DNA of 64,000 nucleotides from Pseudomonas sp. UFMG81 (lineage in GTDB: Bacteria > Pseudomonadota > Gammaproteobacteria > Pseudomonadales > Pseudomonadaceae): the NCBI RefSeq assembly GCF_015354575.1, contig NZ_JACAFQ010000019.1, positions 1-64,000 on the forward strand. Direction: 5' to 3'. The translations under genes were made by a program, and so were the position numbers. Position 1 is the stretch's first letter. Every line of letters starts with the position of its first letter. Under the pieces are notes generated by a model. It saw nothing but the letters and a program-made list of their open reading frames with translations. It was not told the DNA's origin and did no database searches. Shown in pieces: positions 1-8,573 of the stretch.

Positions 1-72
1 CCCTTCGTCTACCATTGAAACCTGCCCCCCACCGCCCCATCTAAGCACCATAGCCATTCACGCAGGTGCCCC

Positions 73-2493
73 ATGAGCGACCAGCAGGAACTCCCGGAAC
101 GCCCCGACGAACACACCGAAGTCGAACACCTCGACCCGGCGACCGAGCCCGGTCAACACCTCGCCCTGCCCGGCCAACAGCTGCCGGACAAGGTCTACGT
201 GATCCCGATCCACAACCGCCCGTTCTTCCCCGCGCAAGTGCTGCCGGTGATGGTCAACGAAGAGCCGTGGGCCGAAACCCTCGACCTGGTGGCCAAGACC
301 CCGCACCAATCGCTGGCGCTGTTCTTCATGGACACCCCGCCGGAAGACCACCGCCACTTCGACACCAACGCACTCCCCGAATACGGCACCCTGGTCAAGG
401 TGCACCACGCCAGCCGCGAAGGTGGCAAATTGCAGTTCGTCGCCCAGGGCCTTTCGCGGGTACGCATCCGCACCTGGCTCAAGCACCATCGCCCGCCGTA
501 CCTGGTCGAAGTGGAATACCCGCGCCAGCCGGCCGAGCCCACTGACGAGGTGAAGGCCTACGGCATGGCCCTGATCAACGCGATCAAGGAGCTGCTGCCG
601 CTCAACCCGTTGTACAGCGAAGAGCTGAAGAACTACCTCAACCGCTTCAGCCCCAACGACCCGTCACCGCTGACCGATTTCGCCGCCGCGCTCACCTCGG
701 CCACCGGCAACCAGTTGCAGGAAGTGCTCGACTGCGTGCCCATGCTCAAGCGCATGGAGAAAGTACTGCCAATGCTGCGCAAGGAAGTGGAGGTCGCGCG
801 CCTGCAAAACGAGATCTCCGCCGAGGTGAACCGGCAGATCGGCGAGCACCAGCGCGAGTTCTTCCTTAAAGAGCAGCTCAAGGTCATCCAGCAGGAGCTG
901 GGCCTGACCAAGGACGACCGCAGCGCGGACCTGGAGCAGTTCCAGCAGCGCCTCGAGGGCAAGACCCTGCCCGACCAGGCGAAAAAGCGCATCGACGAGG
1001 AGATGGGCAAACTGGCCATCCTCGAAACCGGCTCGCCGGAATACGCCGTCACCCGCAACTACCTGGAATGGGCCACCGCCCTGCCCTGGGGCGTGTATGG
1101 CGACGACAAGCTCGACCTTGCGCATGCGCGCAAGGTGCTCGACCGCCACCACGCCGGGCTCGATGACATCAAGGAACGTATTCTCGAATTCCTCGCCGTC
1201 GGCGCCTGGAAAGGCGAGATCAGCGGCTCGATCGTGCTGCTGGTGGGCCCGCCCGGGGTGGGCAAGACCAGCATCGGCAAGTCCATCGCCGAGTCCCTCG
1301 GCCGGCCGTTCTACCGCTTCAGCGTCGGCGGCATGCGTGACGAAGCCGAGATCAAGGGCCACCGCCGCACCTACATCGGCGCCCAGCCCGGCAAGCTGGT
1401 GCAGGCGCTGAAGGAGGTCGAGGTGATGAACCCGGTAATCATGCTCGACGAGATCGACAAGATGGGCCAGAGCTACCAGGGCGACCCGGCCTCGGCGCTG
1501 CTGGAAACCCTCGACCCCGAGCAAAACGTCGATTTCCTCGACCATTACCTGGACCTGCGCCTGGACCTGTCCAAGGTGCTGTTCGTCTGCACCGCCAACA
1601 CCCTGGACTCGATCCCCGGGCCCCTGCTCGACCGCATGGAAGTGATTCGCCTGTCCGGCTATATCACCGAAGAAAAACTGGCCATCGCCAAGCGCCACCT
1701 GTGGCCCAAGCAACTGGAAAAGGCCGGCGTGTCCAAGGCCAGCCTGAGCATCAGCGACAGCGCCCTGCGCACGGTGATCGAGGGCTATGCCCGCGAGGCC
1801 GGGGTACGCCAGCTGGAGAAACAGCTGGGCAAGCTGGTGCGCAAGGCGGTGGTCAAGCTGCTGGAAGACCCGGACGCGAAACTGAAGATCGCCAACAAGG
1901 ACCTGGAAGCGGCCCTTGGCATGCCGGTGTTCCGCAGCGAGCAAGTGCTGGCCGGCAAGGGCGTGATCACCGGCCTTGCCTGGACCAGCATGGGCGGCGC
2001 CACCTTGCCGATCGAGGCCACGCGCATTCATACCCTCAACCGCGGCCTCAAGCTCACCGGCCAGCTGGGGGATGTGATGAAGGAATCAGCGGAGATCGCC
2101 TACAGCTACGTCAGCTCGAACCTGAAGCAGTTCGGCGGTGCGCCGGGTTACTTCAACGAGGCCTTCATCCACCTGCACGTGCCCGAAGGCGCCACCCCCA
2201 AGGATGGCCCCAGCGCTGGCGTAACCATGGCCAGCGCGCTGTTGTCGCTGGCCCGCGACCAGGCGCCGAAGAAAGGCGTGGCCATGACCGGCGAGCTGAC
2301 CTTGACCGGGCAGGTACTGCCGATTGGCGGGGTGCGCGAGAAGGTGATCGCCGCGCGGCGGCAGAAGATCTTCGAGCTCATTCTTCCCGAAGCCAACCGC
2401 GGCGATTTCGCGGAGTTGCCGGAGTATCTGAAGGAAGGGCTGACGGTGCACTTCGCCAAGCGCTTTGCCGACGTGGCGAAAGTGTTGTTCTGA
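73..2493 (+). CDS. lon: Lon-family ATP-dependent protease (second Lon type)
   Basis: 806 residues, the usual length for Lon (LonA). An N-terminal substrate-binding (LAN) domain covers roughly residues 40-235, followed by an AAA+ module with Walker A GPPGVGKTS near residue 393 and Walker B MLDEIDK. The C-terminal protease domain has the catalytic serine in KDGPSAGVT (Ser714) and lysine in REKVIAARR (Lys757), so it should be an active serine-lysine protease that degrades misfolded and regulatory cytoplasmic proteins. The start has an AGGTG box 8 nt upstream. P. putida and P. aeruginosa carry two Lon genes; the neighbours (icp, cmoAB) fit the less-studied copy rather than the clpX-linked one. 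It is followed by a perfect REP hairpin that probably ends the transcript. Confidence 0.95.
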   Translation: MSDQQELPERPDEHTEVEHLDPATEPGQHLALPGQQLPDKVYVIPIHNRPFFPAQVLPVMVNEEPWAETLDLVAKTPHQSLALFFMDTPPEDHRHFDTNALPEYGTLVKVHHASREGGKLQFVAQGLSRVRIRTWLKHHRPPYLVEVEYPRQPAEPTDEVKAYGMALINAIKELLPLNPLYSEELKNYLNRFSPNDPSPLTDFAAALTSATGNQLQEVLDCVPMLKRMEKVLPMLRKEVEVARLQNEISAEVNRQIGEHQREFFLKEQLKVIQQELGLTKDDRSADLEQFQQRLEGKTLPDQAKKRIDEEMGKLAILETGSPEYAVTRNYLEWATALPWGVYGDDKLDLAHARKVLDRHHAGLDDIKERILEFLAVGAWKGEISGSIVLLVGPPGVGKTSIGKSIAESLGRPFYRFSVGGMRDEAEIKGHRRTYIGAQPGKLVQALKEVEVMNPVIMLDEIDKMGQSYQGDPASALLETLDPEQNVDFLDHYLDLRLDLSKVLFVCTANTLDSIPGPLLDRMEVIRLSGYITEEKLAIAKRHLWPKQLEKAGVSKASLSISDSALRTVIEGYAREAGVRQLEKQLGKLVRKAVVKLLEDPDAKLKIANKDLEAALGMPVFRSEQVLAGKGVITGLAWTSMGGATLPIEATRIHTLNRGLKLTGQLGDVMKESAEIAYSYVSSNLKQFGGAPGYFNEAFIHLHVPEGATPKDGPSAGVTMASALLSLARDQAPKKGVAMTGELTLTGQVLPIGGVREKVIAARRQKIFELILPEANRGDFAELPEYLKEGLTVHFAKRFADVAKVLF

Positions 2494-2501
2494 CAGACCG
2501 C

Positions 2502-2569
2502 CATCGCGGGGCAAGCCCGCTCCCACAGGCATACCGCAGACCCTGTGGGAGCGGGCTTGCCCCGCGATG
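2502..2569. repeat. REP palindrome downstream of lon
   Basis: Two perfectly complementary 28-nt arms (2502-2529 and 2542-2569) with core GGGGCAAGCCCGCTCCCAC separated by a 12-nt loop. It lies 9 nt after the lon stop and likely acts as an RNA hairpin that stabilises or terminates the lon message. Confidence 0.9.
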
Positions 2570-2630
2570 AGTCCGGCACAGTCAACACAACTTCGGTTAT
2601 CCTCAGGCCATTCCAGCCTCCGGAGCCAAC

Positions 2631-3023
2631 ATGACCCTCCCTCGTCTGCTCGTTCCCCTGGGCCTCGCCCTGCTTACCGCCTGCGCGCAACAACCGCAGC
2701 GTACCGTCGAACTGGACGCTGAAAGCGAATGCCCGACGCGCCTGCAGGTCGGCCAGAACATGACCCTCACCCTGCCCAGCAACCCCACCACCGGTTACCG
2801 CTGGCTGCTGCAGAACCCGGCCCCGGAGATCCTGCGTGCCCTCGGCCCCGAGGTGTACAGCAGCCCCGAGGAAGCCGGTATCGTCGGCAGCGCCGGCCTC
2901 TCCAGCTGGCGCTTCCAGGCCAAGGCCGCAGGCGAAGGCCACCTGATCCTGGTCTACCAGCAGCCCTGGGCCCCGGAAGTGCGCCCGGTGCAGACCTTCG
3001 ATTGCGTCATCCGGGTCAAGTGA
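2631..3023 (+). CDS. icp: Chagasin-family (I42) protease inhibitor lipoprotein
   Basis: 130 residues. The N-terminus is a lipoprotein signal with the lipobox LTAC (Cys near residue 18), so the protein should be anchored in the periplasm. The three loops of I42 cysteine-peptidase inhibitors are visible: NPTTGYRW (about residues 51-58), GSAGLSSWRF (about 86-95) and QQPWAPE (about 110-116). A good GGAG box lies upstream of the ATG. Family knowledge: chagasin/ICP proteins block papain-like peptidases; the P. aeruginosa counterpart sits in the same place next to Lon. The physiological target here is unknown; protection from host or predator peptidases, or control of an own secreted peptidase, are both possible. 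Confidence 0.88.
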   Translation: MTLPRLLVPLGLALLTACAQQPQRTVELDAESECPTRLQVGQNMTLTLPSNPTTGYRWLLQNPAPEILRALGPEVYSSPEEAGIVGSAGLSSWRFQAKAAGEGHLILVYQQPWAPEVRPVQTFDCVIRVK

Positions 3024-3112
3024 GCCAGCGGCGCCGGTCAGCCAGTCATGCAAGCTTGCCGTGGTTTGGCTAGAATGCCGCCCCTGTAGATTGCCAGCCG
3101 CCCGGACCCTTC

Positions 3113-3856
3113 GTGAGCAAACAACCCGACCGCCTTTTCGCCCAGCCCCTGGAGCAGGTGCCCGACTTCGTGTTCAACGAGGACGTGGTGCAGGTGTTCC
3201 CGGACATGATCAAGCGCTCGGTGCCTGGTTACCCGACCATCGTCGAGAACCTCGGCGTGCTTGCCGCGCGCTTCGCCCAACCGAATACCGCGCTGTACGA
3301 CCTCGGCGCCTCGCTGGGTGCGGTCACCCAGGCGTTGCGCCGCCACGTGCGCAGCGATGGCTGCCGGGTGATCGCGGTGGACAACTCTGCGGCCATGGTC
3401 GAGCGCTGCCGCCAGTACCTCACTGCCCAGGACTCGATGTTCCAGGAGTTGCTGCCGGTAAAGGTGCTGGAGGCCGACATCCTGTCGCTGCCGTTCGAGC
3501 CCGCCTCGGTGGTGGCGATGAACTTCACCCTGCAGTTCATCGCTCCCGAACAACGCCTGGAACTGCTCGGCCGCATCCGTCAGGCCCTGCTGCCGGGCGG
3601 TGCGCTGATCCTCTCGGAAAAACTGCGCTTCGCCGACGACCAGCAGCAGCAATTGCTCAATGACCTGCACCTGGACTTCAAACGGGCCAATGGCTACAGC
3701 GAACTGGAAATCGCCCAGAAGCGCAGTGCCATCGAGAACGTGATGAAGCCCGACACCCTGGAAACCCACACCGAGCGCCTGCGCGCCGCCGGTTTCTCCA
3801 AGGTCGTGCCCTGGTTCCAATGCCTCAACTTTGCCTCGCTGATAGCCCTGCCATGA
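3113..3856 (+). CDS. cmoA: Carboxy-S-adenosyl-L-methionine synthase
   Basis: 247 residues from a GTG start (VSKQPDRLF...), matching the usual CmoA length. Class I SAM fold: the glycine-rich SAM loop is YDLGASLGAVTQAL and the acidic residue after strand 2 is in IAVDNSAAMVERC. CmoA converts SAM plus prephenate to carboxy-SAM, the donor used by CmoB to make 5-carboxymethoxyuridine at tRNA wobble position 34. The stop overlaps the cmoB start (ATGA), so the two are translationally coupled. Confidence 0.95.
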   Translation: MSKQPDRLFAQPLEQVPDFVFNEDVVQVFPDMIKRSVPGYPTIVENLGVLAARFAQPNTALYDLGASLGAVTQALRRHVRSDGCRVIAVDNSAAMVERCRQYLTAQDSMFQELLPVKVLEADILSLPFEPASVVAMNFTLQFIAPEQRLELLGRIRQALLPGGALILSEKLRFADDQQQQLLNDLHLDFKRANGYSELEIAQKRSAIENVMKPDTLETHTERLRAAGFSKVVPWFQCLNFASLIALP

Positions 3857-4809
3857 TCGATCTGTCCCCCCTCGTCCGCCGCCTGGCGGGCACCCCTCTT
3901 GCCACCTGGTCCCAAGGCCTGCAGGCGCAACTGCAAGCCAAGCTGGAAAAGGGCCACGGCGACCTCGATCGCTGGCGCGGCGCGCTCGATGCGCTGCCGC
4001 AGCTGACCCCGAGCGAAATCGACCTGGTCGACGGCCTGCGCCTGGACTGCGACTGTGACGACGCCACCCGCGCACAGATGCGCCAGGCCTTGATGGGGTT
4101 GTCGCCTTGGCGCAAGGGGCCATTCGACCTGTTCGGCGTGCATGTGGACACCGAATGGCGTTCGGACTGGAAATGGTCGCGGGTCGGCCCGCACCTGGAC
4201 CTTAAGGGCAAGCGTGTGCTCGACGTGGGTTGCGGCAATGGCTATTACCAGTGGCGGATGCTCGGCGCCGGTGCCGACATGGTGATCGGGGTCGACCCCA
4301 ACTGGCTGTTCTTCTGCCAGTTCCAGGCGGTGCAGCAGTACCTGCCTGAGCTGCCGGCCTGGCACTTGCCGTTTGCCCTGGAAGAGTTGCCGGCCAACCT
4401 CGAAGGCTTCGACACGGTGTTTTCCATGGGCGTGTTCTACCACCGCCGCTCGCCCATCGAGCACCTGCTCGCGCTGAAGGACTGCCTGGTCAAGGGTGGT
4501 GAGCTGGTGCTGGAGACGCTGGTGATCGAGGGTGATGAAAACCAGGTGCTGGTGCCTGAAGACCGCTACGCGCAGATGCGCAATGTGTGGTTCCTGCCTT
4601 CGGTGCCGGCGCTGGAGCGCTGGCTGCGGCGTGCGGGGTTCAGCGAAGTGCGTTGTGTGGATGTCAGCGTTACCAGCGTCGAGGAACAGCGCAGTACCGA
4701 GTGGATGCGGTACCAGTCGCTTGGCGACTTCCTTGATCCGAATGACCATGGCAAGACGGTCGAAGGGTTGCCGGCGCCGCGCCGGGCTACGTTGATAGCG
4801 CGTAAGTAA
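3853..4809 (+). CDS. cmoB: tRNA U34 carboxymethyltransferase
   Basis: 318 residues from the ATG that overlaps the cmoA stop; the longer open frame upstream (from 3820) would run back into cmoA and adds residues absent from the family. Motifs typical of CmoB: a SAM loop VLDVGCGNGYYQWRM, MGVFYHRRSP, and an N-terminal region ending FDLFGVHVDTEWRSDWKW. It transfers the carboxymethyl group from carboxy-SAM to 5-hydroxyuridine 34, widening wobble decoding. The stop codon TAA is directly followed by a hexamer tandem array. Confidence 0.95.
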   Translation: MIDLSPLVRRLAGTPLATWSQGLQAQLQAKLEKGHGDLDRWRGALDALPQLTPSEIDLVDGLRLDCDCDDATRAQMRQALMGLSPWRKGPFDLFGVHVDTEWRSDWKWSRVGPHLDLKGKRVLDVGCGNGYYQWRMLGAGADMVIGVDPNWLFFCQFQAVQQYLPELPAWHLPFALEELPANLEGFDTVFSMGVFYHRRSPIEHLLALKDCLVKGGELVLETLVIEGDENQVLVPEDRYAQMRNVWFLPSVPALERWLRRAGFSEVRCVDVSVTSVEEQRSTEWMRYQSLGDFLDPNDHGKTVEGLPAPRRATLIARK

Positions 4810-4845
4810 GGTCGAGGTCGAGGTCGAGGTCGAGGTCGAGGTCGA
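4810..4845. repeat. GGTCGA hexamer tandem array, 6 units
   Basis: Six perfect copies of GGTCGA that begin immediately after the cmoB stop codon. First of three different short tandem arrays associated with the palindromic structure at 4878-5660. Confidence 0.95.
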
Positions 4846-4877
4846 AAATTTAGCGTTTGGGTGTTGGTATTGCGTGA

Positions 4878-5128
4878 ATATCCATTGGCGATGGAGACGT
4901 TGATTCACCTTTCCGCCCTTACGGCGGCTTACTTTGCTCTTGGGCAAAGTAAGCAAAACCGCCTGCTCCCATCATCCGGCCCCTACGCTGCGCTTCGGGG
5001 TTCCCTCACTCCGGCCTTGCTCCCGCGTGGACGCACCGAAGGGCCATCCATGGCCCATCGGTGCTCGATGGGCATCCATGCCCATCGCCCCGCTCCGCAA
5101 GTCCTCCGATCGGCCTCCTGAAGTCGCG
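4878..5128 (+). repeat. Left arm of a 251-bp imperfect inverted repeat
   Basis: This segment, read forward, matches the reverse complement of 5410-5660 over its whole length with scattered mismatches. Recognisable landmarks in both arms are CTTTCCGCCCTTACGGCGGC near the outer end, GGGTTCCCTCACTCCGG in the middle and GATCGGCCTCCTGAAGTCGC at the inner end. Both arms contain an open frame of similar sequence, but two overlapping frames are equally conserved, which points to nucleotide-level conservation rather than a protein. Similar repeats occur, to my knowledge, dispersed in pseudomonad genomes without a known function. Confidence 0.9.
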
Positions 5129-5160
5129 TTTGGCGGTGACTGGACTATCGCGCGCTTAGA

Positions 5161-5196
5161 AGCAAGAGCAAGAGCAAGAGCAAGAGCAAGAGCAAG
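5161..5196. repeat. AGCAAG hexamer tandem array, 6 units
   Basis: Six perfect copies of AGCAAG plus a partial unit, located between the two arms of the large inverted repeat, close to the inner end of the left arm. Confidence 0.95.
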
Positions 5197-5235
5197 AGCG
5201 GATCGTATTTAATTGTTATTGATGTGTTGTTTGTA

Positions 5236-5333
5236 ATGGCCTCATCGCCGGCAAGCCGGCTCCCACAGTGACCGCGTGAGTTTCGAGCTCAGCGCAGTAC
5301 TTGTGGGAGCTGCGGTTCGCCGCTGCGACTTGC
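5236..5333. repeat. REP-type elements in the spacer of the inverted repeat
   Basis: A standard REP unit with core ATCGCCGGCAAGCCGGCTCC at about 5245 faces a degenerate, oppositely oriented unit (TTGTGGGAGCTGCGGTTCGC near 5300). The pair sits in the 280-bp spacer between the two 251-bp arms. Confidence 0.75.
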
Positions 5334-5409
5334 CAGCGATTGCAATTTGAAGTTCAACAAAATAATCAACTAGCGATAGCAGCGCCAATATAGGCGCCGC
5401 CCCTAACTT

Positions 5410-5660
5410 CGCGACTTCAGGAGGCCGATCGGAGGGCTTGCGGAGGGAGGCGACGGGCATGGATGCCCGTCGAGCACCGATGGGCCATGGATGGCCCTTC
5501 GGTGCGTACTCCCGGGAGCAAGACCGGAGTGAGGGAACCCCGGAGCGCAGCGCAGGGGCCGTATGAATGGAGCGAGCGGTTTTGCTTACTTTTTCCAAGA
5601 AAAAAGTAAGCCGCCGTAAGGGCGGAAAGGTGAATAAGCGTCACCATCGCAAACGGATAT
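5410..5660 (-). repeat. Right arm of a 251-bp imperfect inverted repeat
   Basis: Reverse-complement partner of 4878-5128. Differences include a changed hairpin in the outer third (a TTTTTCC...AAAAAAG stem here in place of CTTTGCTCTTGGGCAAAG in the left arm), so the arms have diverged but kept local pairing, as expected for an RNA or DNA structure under selection. Confidence 0.9.
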
Positions 5661-5675
5661 GCTCACAACTGTTAA

Positions 5676-5729
<54 letters not shown>

Positions 5730-5814
5730 AGCATCAGGGTAGTTTTCGCCTTTTCTGTATCCAATCAACACTCGAACACAACATTGTCATTCTTCGATAT
5801 CAAGCAGGGCTCCA

Positions 5815-5840
5815 TAAAAAAGGCGCCCATATGGACGCCT
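5815..5840 (-). terminator. Intrinsic terminator of the small secreted-protein gene
   Basis: On the minus strand a 7-bp stem (GGCGTCC/GGGCGCC, loop ATAT) is followed directly by six T residues. It lies about 45 nt downstream of the stop at 5887, so it most likely ends that gene's transcript. Confidence 0.8.
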
Positions 5841-5886
5841 GAGTACACCTACCGCGAGGAGCCATCGCAACGCAGGTGCCTGTTAC

Positions 5887-6090
5887 TCAATCCTTGGCCA
5901 ACTCACGCGCCCTTTCCTCAGCCTTGCGCTCACGCTCAACCAGCGCTTCCTGCTTGTCGCCATGCAACCGCGCCTGGTCCTCGCGAAACGCCTGCCAGAA
6001 CTGCTTGGAACGCTCCGCGCCACCCTCGGCGAAGACGCTGGTGCTGCCCAGGGCGAGGATCGCCAGCAGCAGGTATTTACTCAGGTTCAT
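5887..6090 (-). CDS. Small secreted protein of unknown function
   Basis: 67 residues. The N-terminus is a clear Sec signal peptide (MNLSKYLLLAILALGSTSVFA, cleavage expected after the AFA-like end near residue 21). The mature part, about 46 residues, is strongly charged and predicted helical (KQFWQAFREDQARLHGD... ERKAEERARELAKD). No cysteine or histidine cluster for metal binding is present. It is divergent from the response regulator at 6400, has its own terminator, and shares the intervening regulatory region that contains a dyad at 6282-6297, so control by that two-component system is plausible. Function not recognised. Confidence 0.75.
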   Translation of the reverse strand: MNLSKYLLLAILALGSTSVFAEGGAERSKQFWQAFREDQARLHGDKQEALVERERKAEERARELAKD

Positions 6091-6181
6091 CGTGCTTGCC
6101 TCGTGATAACCGTATCGACAGGGCCATCATCGCAAGTGGCAGCTAACGCCAAGGTGAGGCGCAGATTACAGTGCTGCAAGG

Positions 6182-6256
6182 CTGGCCTCATCGCCGGCAA
6201 GCCGGCTCCCACAGGGAACGCGCCATCCCAAGGCCCGCTTGCCAGCAATGAGGCCA
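6182..6256. repeat. REP-type element
   Basis: Core ATCGCCGGCAAGCCGGCTCC followed by a decayed opposing copy (GCTTGCCAGCAATGAGGCC), in the region between the divergent small secreted-protein gene and the response regulator. Confidence 0.8.
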
Positions 6257-6281
6257 GGCCTGTCACACACATGACCCACGC

Positions 6282-6297
6282 ATTACAAATCCGTAAT
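6282..6297. promoter_or_regulatory. Dyad ATTAC-N6-GTAAT, candidate response-regulator operator
   Basis: A perfect 5/6/5 dyad (ATTAC AAATCC GTAAT) about 100 nt upstream of the response-regulator start. The spacing and sequence resemble the boxes bound by CopR/CusR-type regulators. Inference only: position between two divergent genes suggests it controls both. Confidence 0.45.
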
Positions 6298-6399
6298 CCC
6301 CACCGTTTACCCATTCGCATCCAGTAACATCCTCGCCGCTTGACCCTGATGTCACTACAGGGTCGAGAATCGCCCCCTTTCCGCCACCCGAGCCCGACC

Positions 6400-7074
6400 A
6401 TGCGCCTACTGATCATCGAGGACGAACCCCGCACCGCCGACTACCTGCAACAGGGCCTGCGCGAAAACGGCTACGTGGTCGACTGCGCCCACACCGGCAC
6501 CGATGGCCTGCACCTGGCCCGCCAGCAGCCCTACGACCTGGTGATCCTCGACGTCAACCTGCCCGAGCTCGACGGCTGGAGCGTGCTGCAACGCCTGCGC
6601 GCCGAGTCGTCCACGCGGATCATGATGCTCACCGCCCACGGTCGCCTGGCCGACCGGGTCAAAGGCCTGGACCTGGGGGCCGACGACTACCTGCTCAAGC
6701 CATTCGAGTTCCCCGAGCTGCTGGCGCGTATCCGCAGCCTGCTGCGACGTAACGACCAGCGCCTGCAACCGAGCACGCTGAAAGTCGCCGACCTCGAGCT
6801 CGACCCCGGCCGCCACCGCGCCTGGCGCGGCGGCCAGCGCATCGACCTGACCGCCAAGGAATTCGCCCTGCTGCACCTGCTGATGCGACAGAGTGGCGAG
6901 GTGCTGTCGCGCACGCAGATCATCTCGCTGGTGTGGGACATGAACTTCGATTGCGACACCAACGTGGTGGAAGTGTCGATCCGCCGCCTGCGGGCGAAGA
7001 TCGACGACCCCTTCGACGACAAGCTCATCCACACCCTGCGCGGTGTTGGCTACGTGCTCGAGGCCCGGGCTTGA
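6400..7074 (+). CDS. OmpR/CopR-type response regulator
   Basis: 224 residues from the ATG of MRLLIIEDEP; the longer frame from 6340 adds an unlikely extension. The receiver domain covers residues 1-115 with the phospho-acceptor Asp51 (VILDVNLPELDG), conserved Thr in MMLTAHG and Lys in LLKPFEFPELL. The C-terminal winged-helix domain (about 125-222) has LTAKEFALLHLLM and the typical NVVEVSIRRLRAKID recognition region. The sequence is closest to the heavy-metal subgroup (CopR, CusR, IrlR). It overlaps the kinase gene by a TTGA junction, forming a two-gene operon. The inducing signal cannot be read from the sequence. Confidence 0.9.
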   Translation: MRLLIIEDEPRTADYLQQGLRENGYVVDCAHTGTDGLHLARQQPYDLVILDVNLPELDGWSVLQRLRAESSTRIMMLTAHGRLADRVKGLDLGADDYLLKPFEFPELLARIRSLLRRNDQRLQPSTLKVADLELDPGRHRAWRGGQRIDLTAKEFALLHLLMRQSGEVLSRTQIISLVWDMNFDCDTNVVEVSIRRLRAKIDDPFDDKLIHTLRGVGYVLEARA

Positions 7075-8456
7075 AGCGCCCGACCTTGTCCCTGCGCCTG
7101 GGCCTGACCGTCACCCTGATGGGTGCGGCACTGGTGCTGCTGCTGGCCACCCTCGCGGTGTTCGCCCTAGACCACGAACTGGACAGCCGCGCGCGCAAGG
7201 ACCTGACCCGCAAGATGCTGCAGGTCGAGCACAACCTGCGGGTCGACTTGCGCAGCGACGACCTCGGTACCCGAGCCCATCCGCTGCTCGACGTGGTCAT
7301 GGGCCACGACAACCTCAGCCTCAGCGTCATGGCCGCCAATGGCCGCCACCCTGCCCTGCTCAGCCTCGGTCAGCCCCTTCAATCCCGGCACCTGCTGGCG
7401 CTGGAGGCCGATGCGCGAATGACCTTTCATGCCTGGCGCGACGACGAAGGCAACCAGGTGCTGACGGCCAGCCGCCTGATGCGCCTGCGCGACGACACCC
7501 CGGTGAAGGTGCTGATGTCGCTCAACCGCAGCGACGATAACGCCCTGCTCCAGGCCTACCTGCACTCCACCCTGCTCGCCCTGCCCCTGCTGCTGGTGCT
7601 GATCGGTATCGCCGCCTGGAAGCTGGTACAGCGCGACCTGCGCCCATTGCGCCATTTCCGCCGCATCGCCGGGCAGGTGTCGGCCCAGGAGCTTGGCCAT
7701 CGCCTGCCGGACGAAGGCCTGCCGACCGAACTGGCCGACCTGGCCCGGGCCATCAACGTCATGCTCGATCGCCTCGACCAGGGCGTGCGCCAGCTGTCGC
7801 AGTTCTCCGACGACCTGGCCCACGAACTGCGCACACCGATCGGCAACCTGATGGGCAAGGCCCAGGTGACCCTGGCCCGCGAACGCGATGGCGACAAGTA
7901 CCGCGAGGCACTGGAGGACAGCGTCGAGGAGCTGACCCGGCTCAACCGCATCATCAACGACATGCTGTTCCTCGCCCAGGTCAGCCAGCCGCAGAGCCAG
8001 GTGGCCTTGCAGCCGCTGCCACTGGCCGACGAGGTGGCCCGGGTCAGTGAACTGTTCGCCTTCAGTGCCGAGCTCAAGGGCATCTCCCTGCACCTGCAAG
8101 GCTGGGGCACGGCGCTGGCGGACCGGCTGATGTTCCAACGGGCACTGTCCAACCTGCTGAGCAATGCCATTCGGCACAGCCCTGAGCAACAGGCAGTGGC
8201 GGTGGGCATCGAGCGCCACGGCAACGAGGTCGCGGTGTGGGTGGAGAACCAGGGGCCGGGGATTGGCGAGGTGCACCTGCCGCACTTGTTCGAACGCTTT
8301 TATCGGGCCGGGGCCGGGCGTTCGCGGCTGGAGGGCGGGACAGGGTTGGGGCTGGCGATCGTGAAGTCGATCATGCAGCTGCATGGGGGGCGGGTCGAGG
8401 TGAGCAGCCAGGCCGAGGGGCCTATCCGGTTTACCCTGTTATTTCGCAGCGAATAG
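7071..8456 (+). CDS. Heavy-metal-type sensor histidine kinase
   Basis: 461 residues if translation starts at the TTG that overlaps the response-regulator stop (TTGA). An ATG at 7119 is an alternative but would cut into the first membrane helix. Layout: first membrane segment about residues 8-30, periplasmic sensor to about 160, second membrane segment about 165-183, HAMP, HisKA with FSDDLAHELRTPIGN (His251), and HATPase with LSNLLSNAIRHSP, GPGIGEVHLPHLFERFYR and GGTGLGLAIVKSI. The HisKA region resembles the CusS/IrlS heavy-metal sensor group. It should phosphorylate the adjacent regulator at Asp51. Confidence 0.87.
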   Translation: MKRPTLSLRLGLTVTLMGAALVLLLATLAVFALDHELDSRARKDLTRKMLQVEHNLRVDLRSDDLGTRAHPLLDVVMGHDNLSLSVMAANGRHPALLSLGQPLQSRHLLALEADARMTFHAWRDDEGNQVLTASRLMRLRDDTPVKVLMSLNRSDDNALLQAYLHSTLLALPLLLVLIGIAAWKLVQRDLRPLRHFRRIAGQVSAQELGHRLPDEGLPTELADLARAINVMLDRLDQGVRQLSQFSDDLAHELRTPIGNLMGKAQVTLARERDGDKYREALEDSVEELTRLNRIINDMLFLAQVSQPQSQVALQPLPLADEVARVSELFAFSAELKGISLHLQGWGTALADRLMFQRALSNLLSNAIRHSPEQQAVAVGIERHGNEVAVWVENQGPGIGEVHLPHLFERFYRAGAGRSRLEGGTGLGLAIVKSIMQLHGGRVEVSSQAEGPIRFTLLFRSE

Positions 8457-8477
8457 CGGCTTCACCTGCACTGGCCT

Positions 8478-8561
8478 AATCGCCGGCAAGCCGGCTCCCA
8501 CAGGTACTGCGCGGAACCTGAGGCTGGCGCTATACCTGTGGGAGCCGGCTTGCCGGCGATT
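8478..8561. repeat. REP palindrome between kinase gene and pdxJ
   Basis: Two 28-nt complementary arms (8478-8505, 8534-8561) with core TCGCCGGCAAGCCGGCTCCC. It lies between convergent genes and may terminate transcripts from both sides. Confidence 0.9.
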
Positions 8562-8573
8562 GTCCCTAGAAGA

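Noticed and set aside
4861..5121. 86-residue open frame in the left arm (METLIHLSALTAAYFALG...), and its 76-residue partner at 5417-5647
   Set aside because: The two are similar, but an overlapping frame on each arm is conserved to the same extent, which fits DNA-level repeat homology and not a protein. Only the outer ATG region has any start; there is no ribosome site. Similar open frames recur with this repeat and are commonly mis-annotated.
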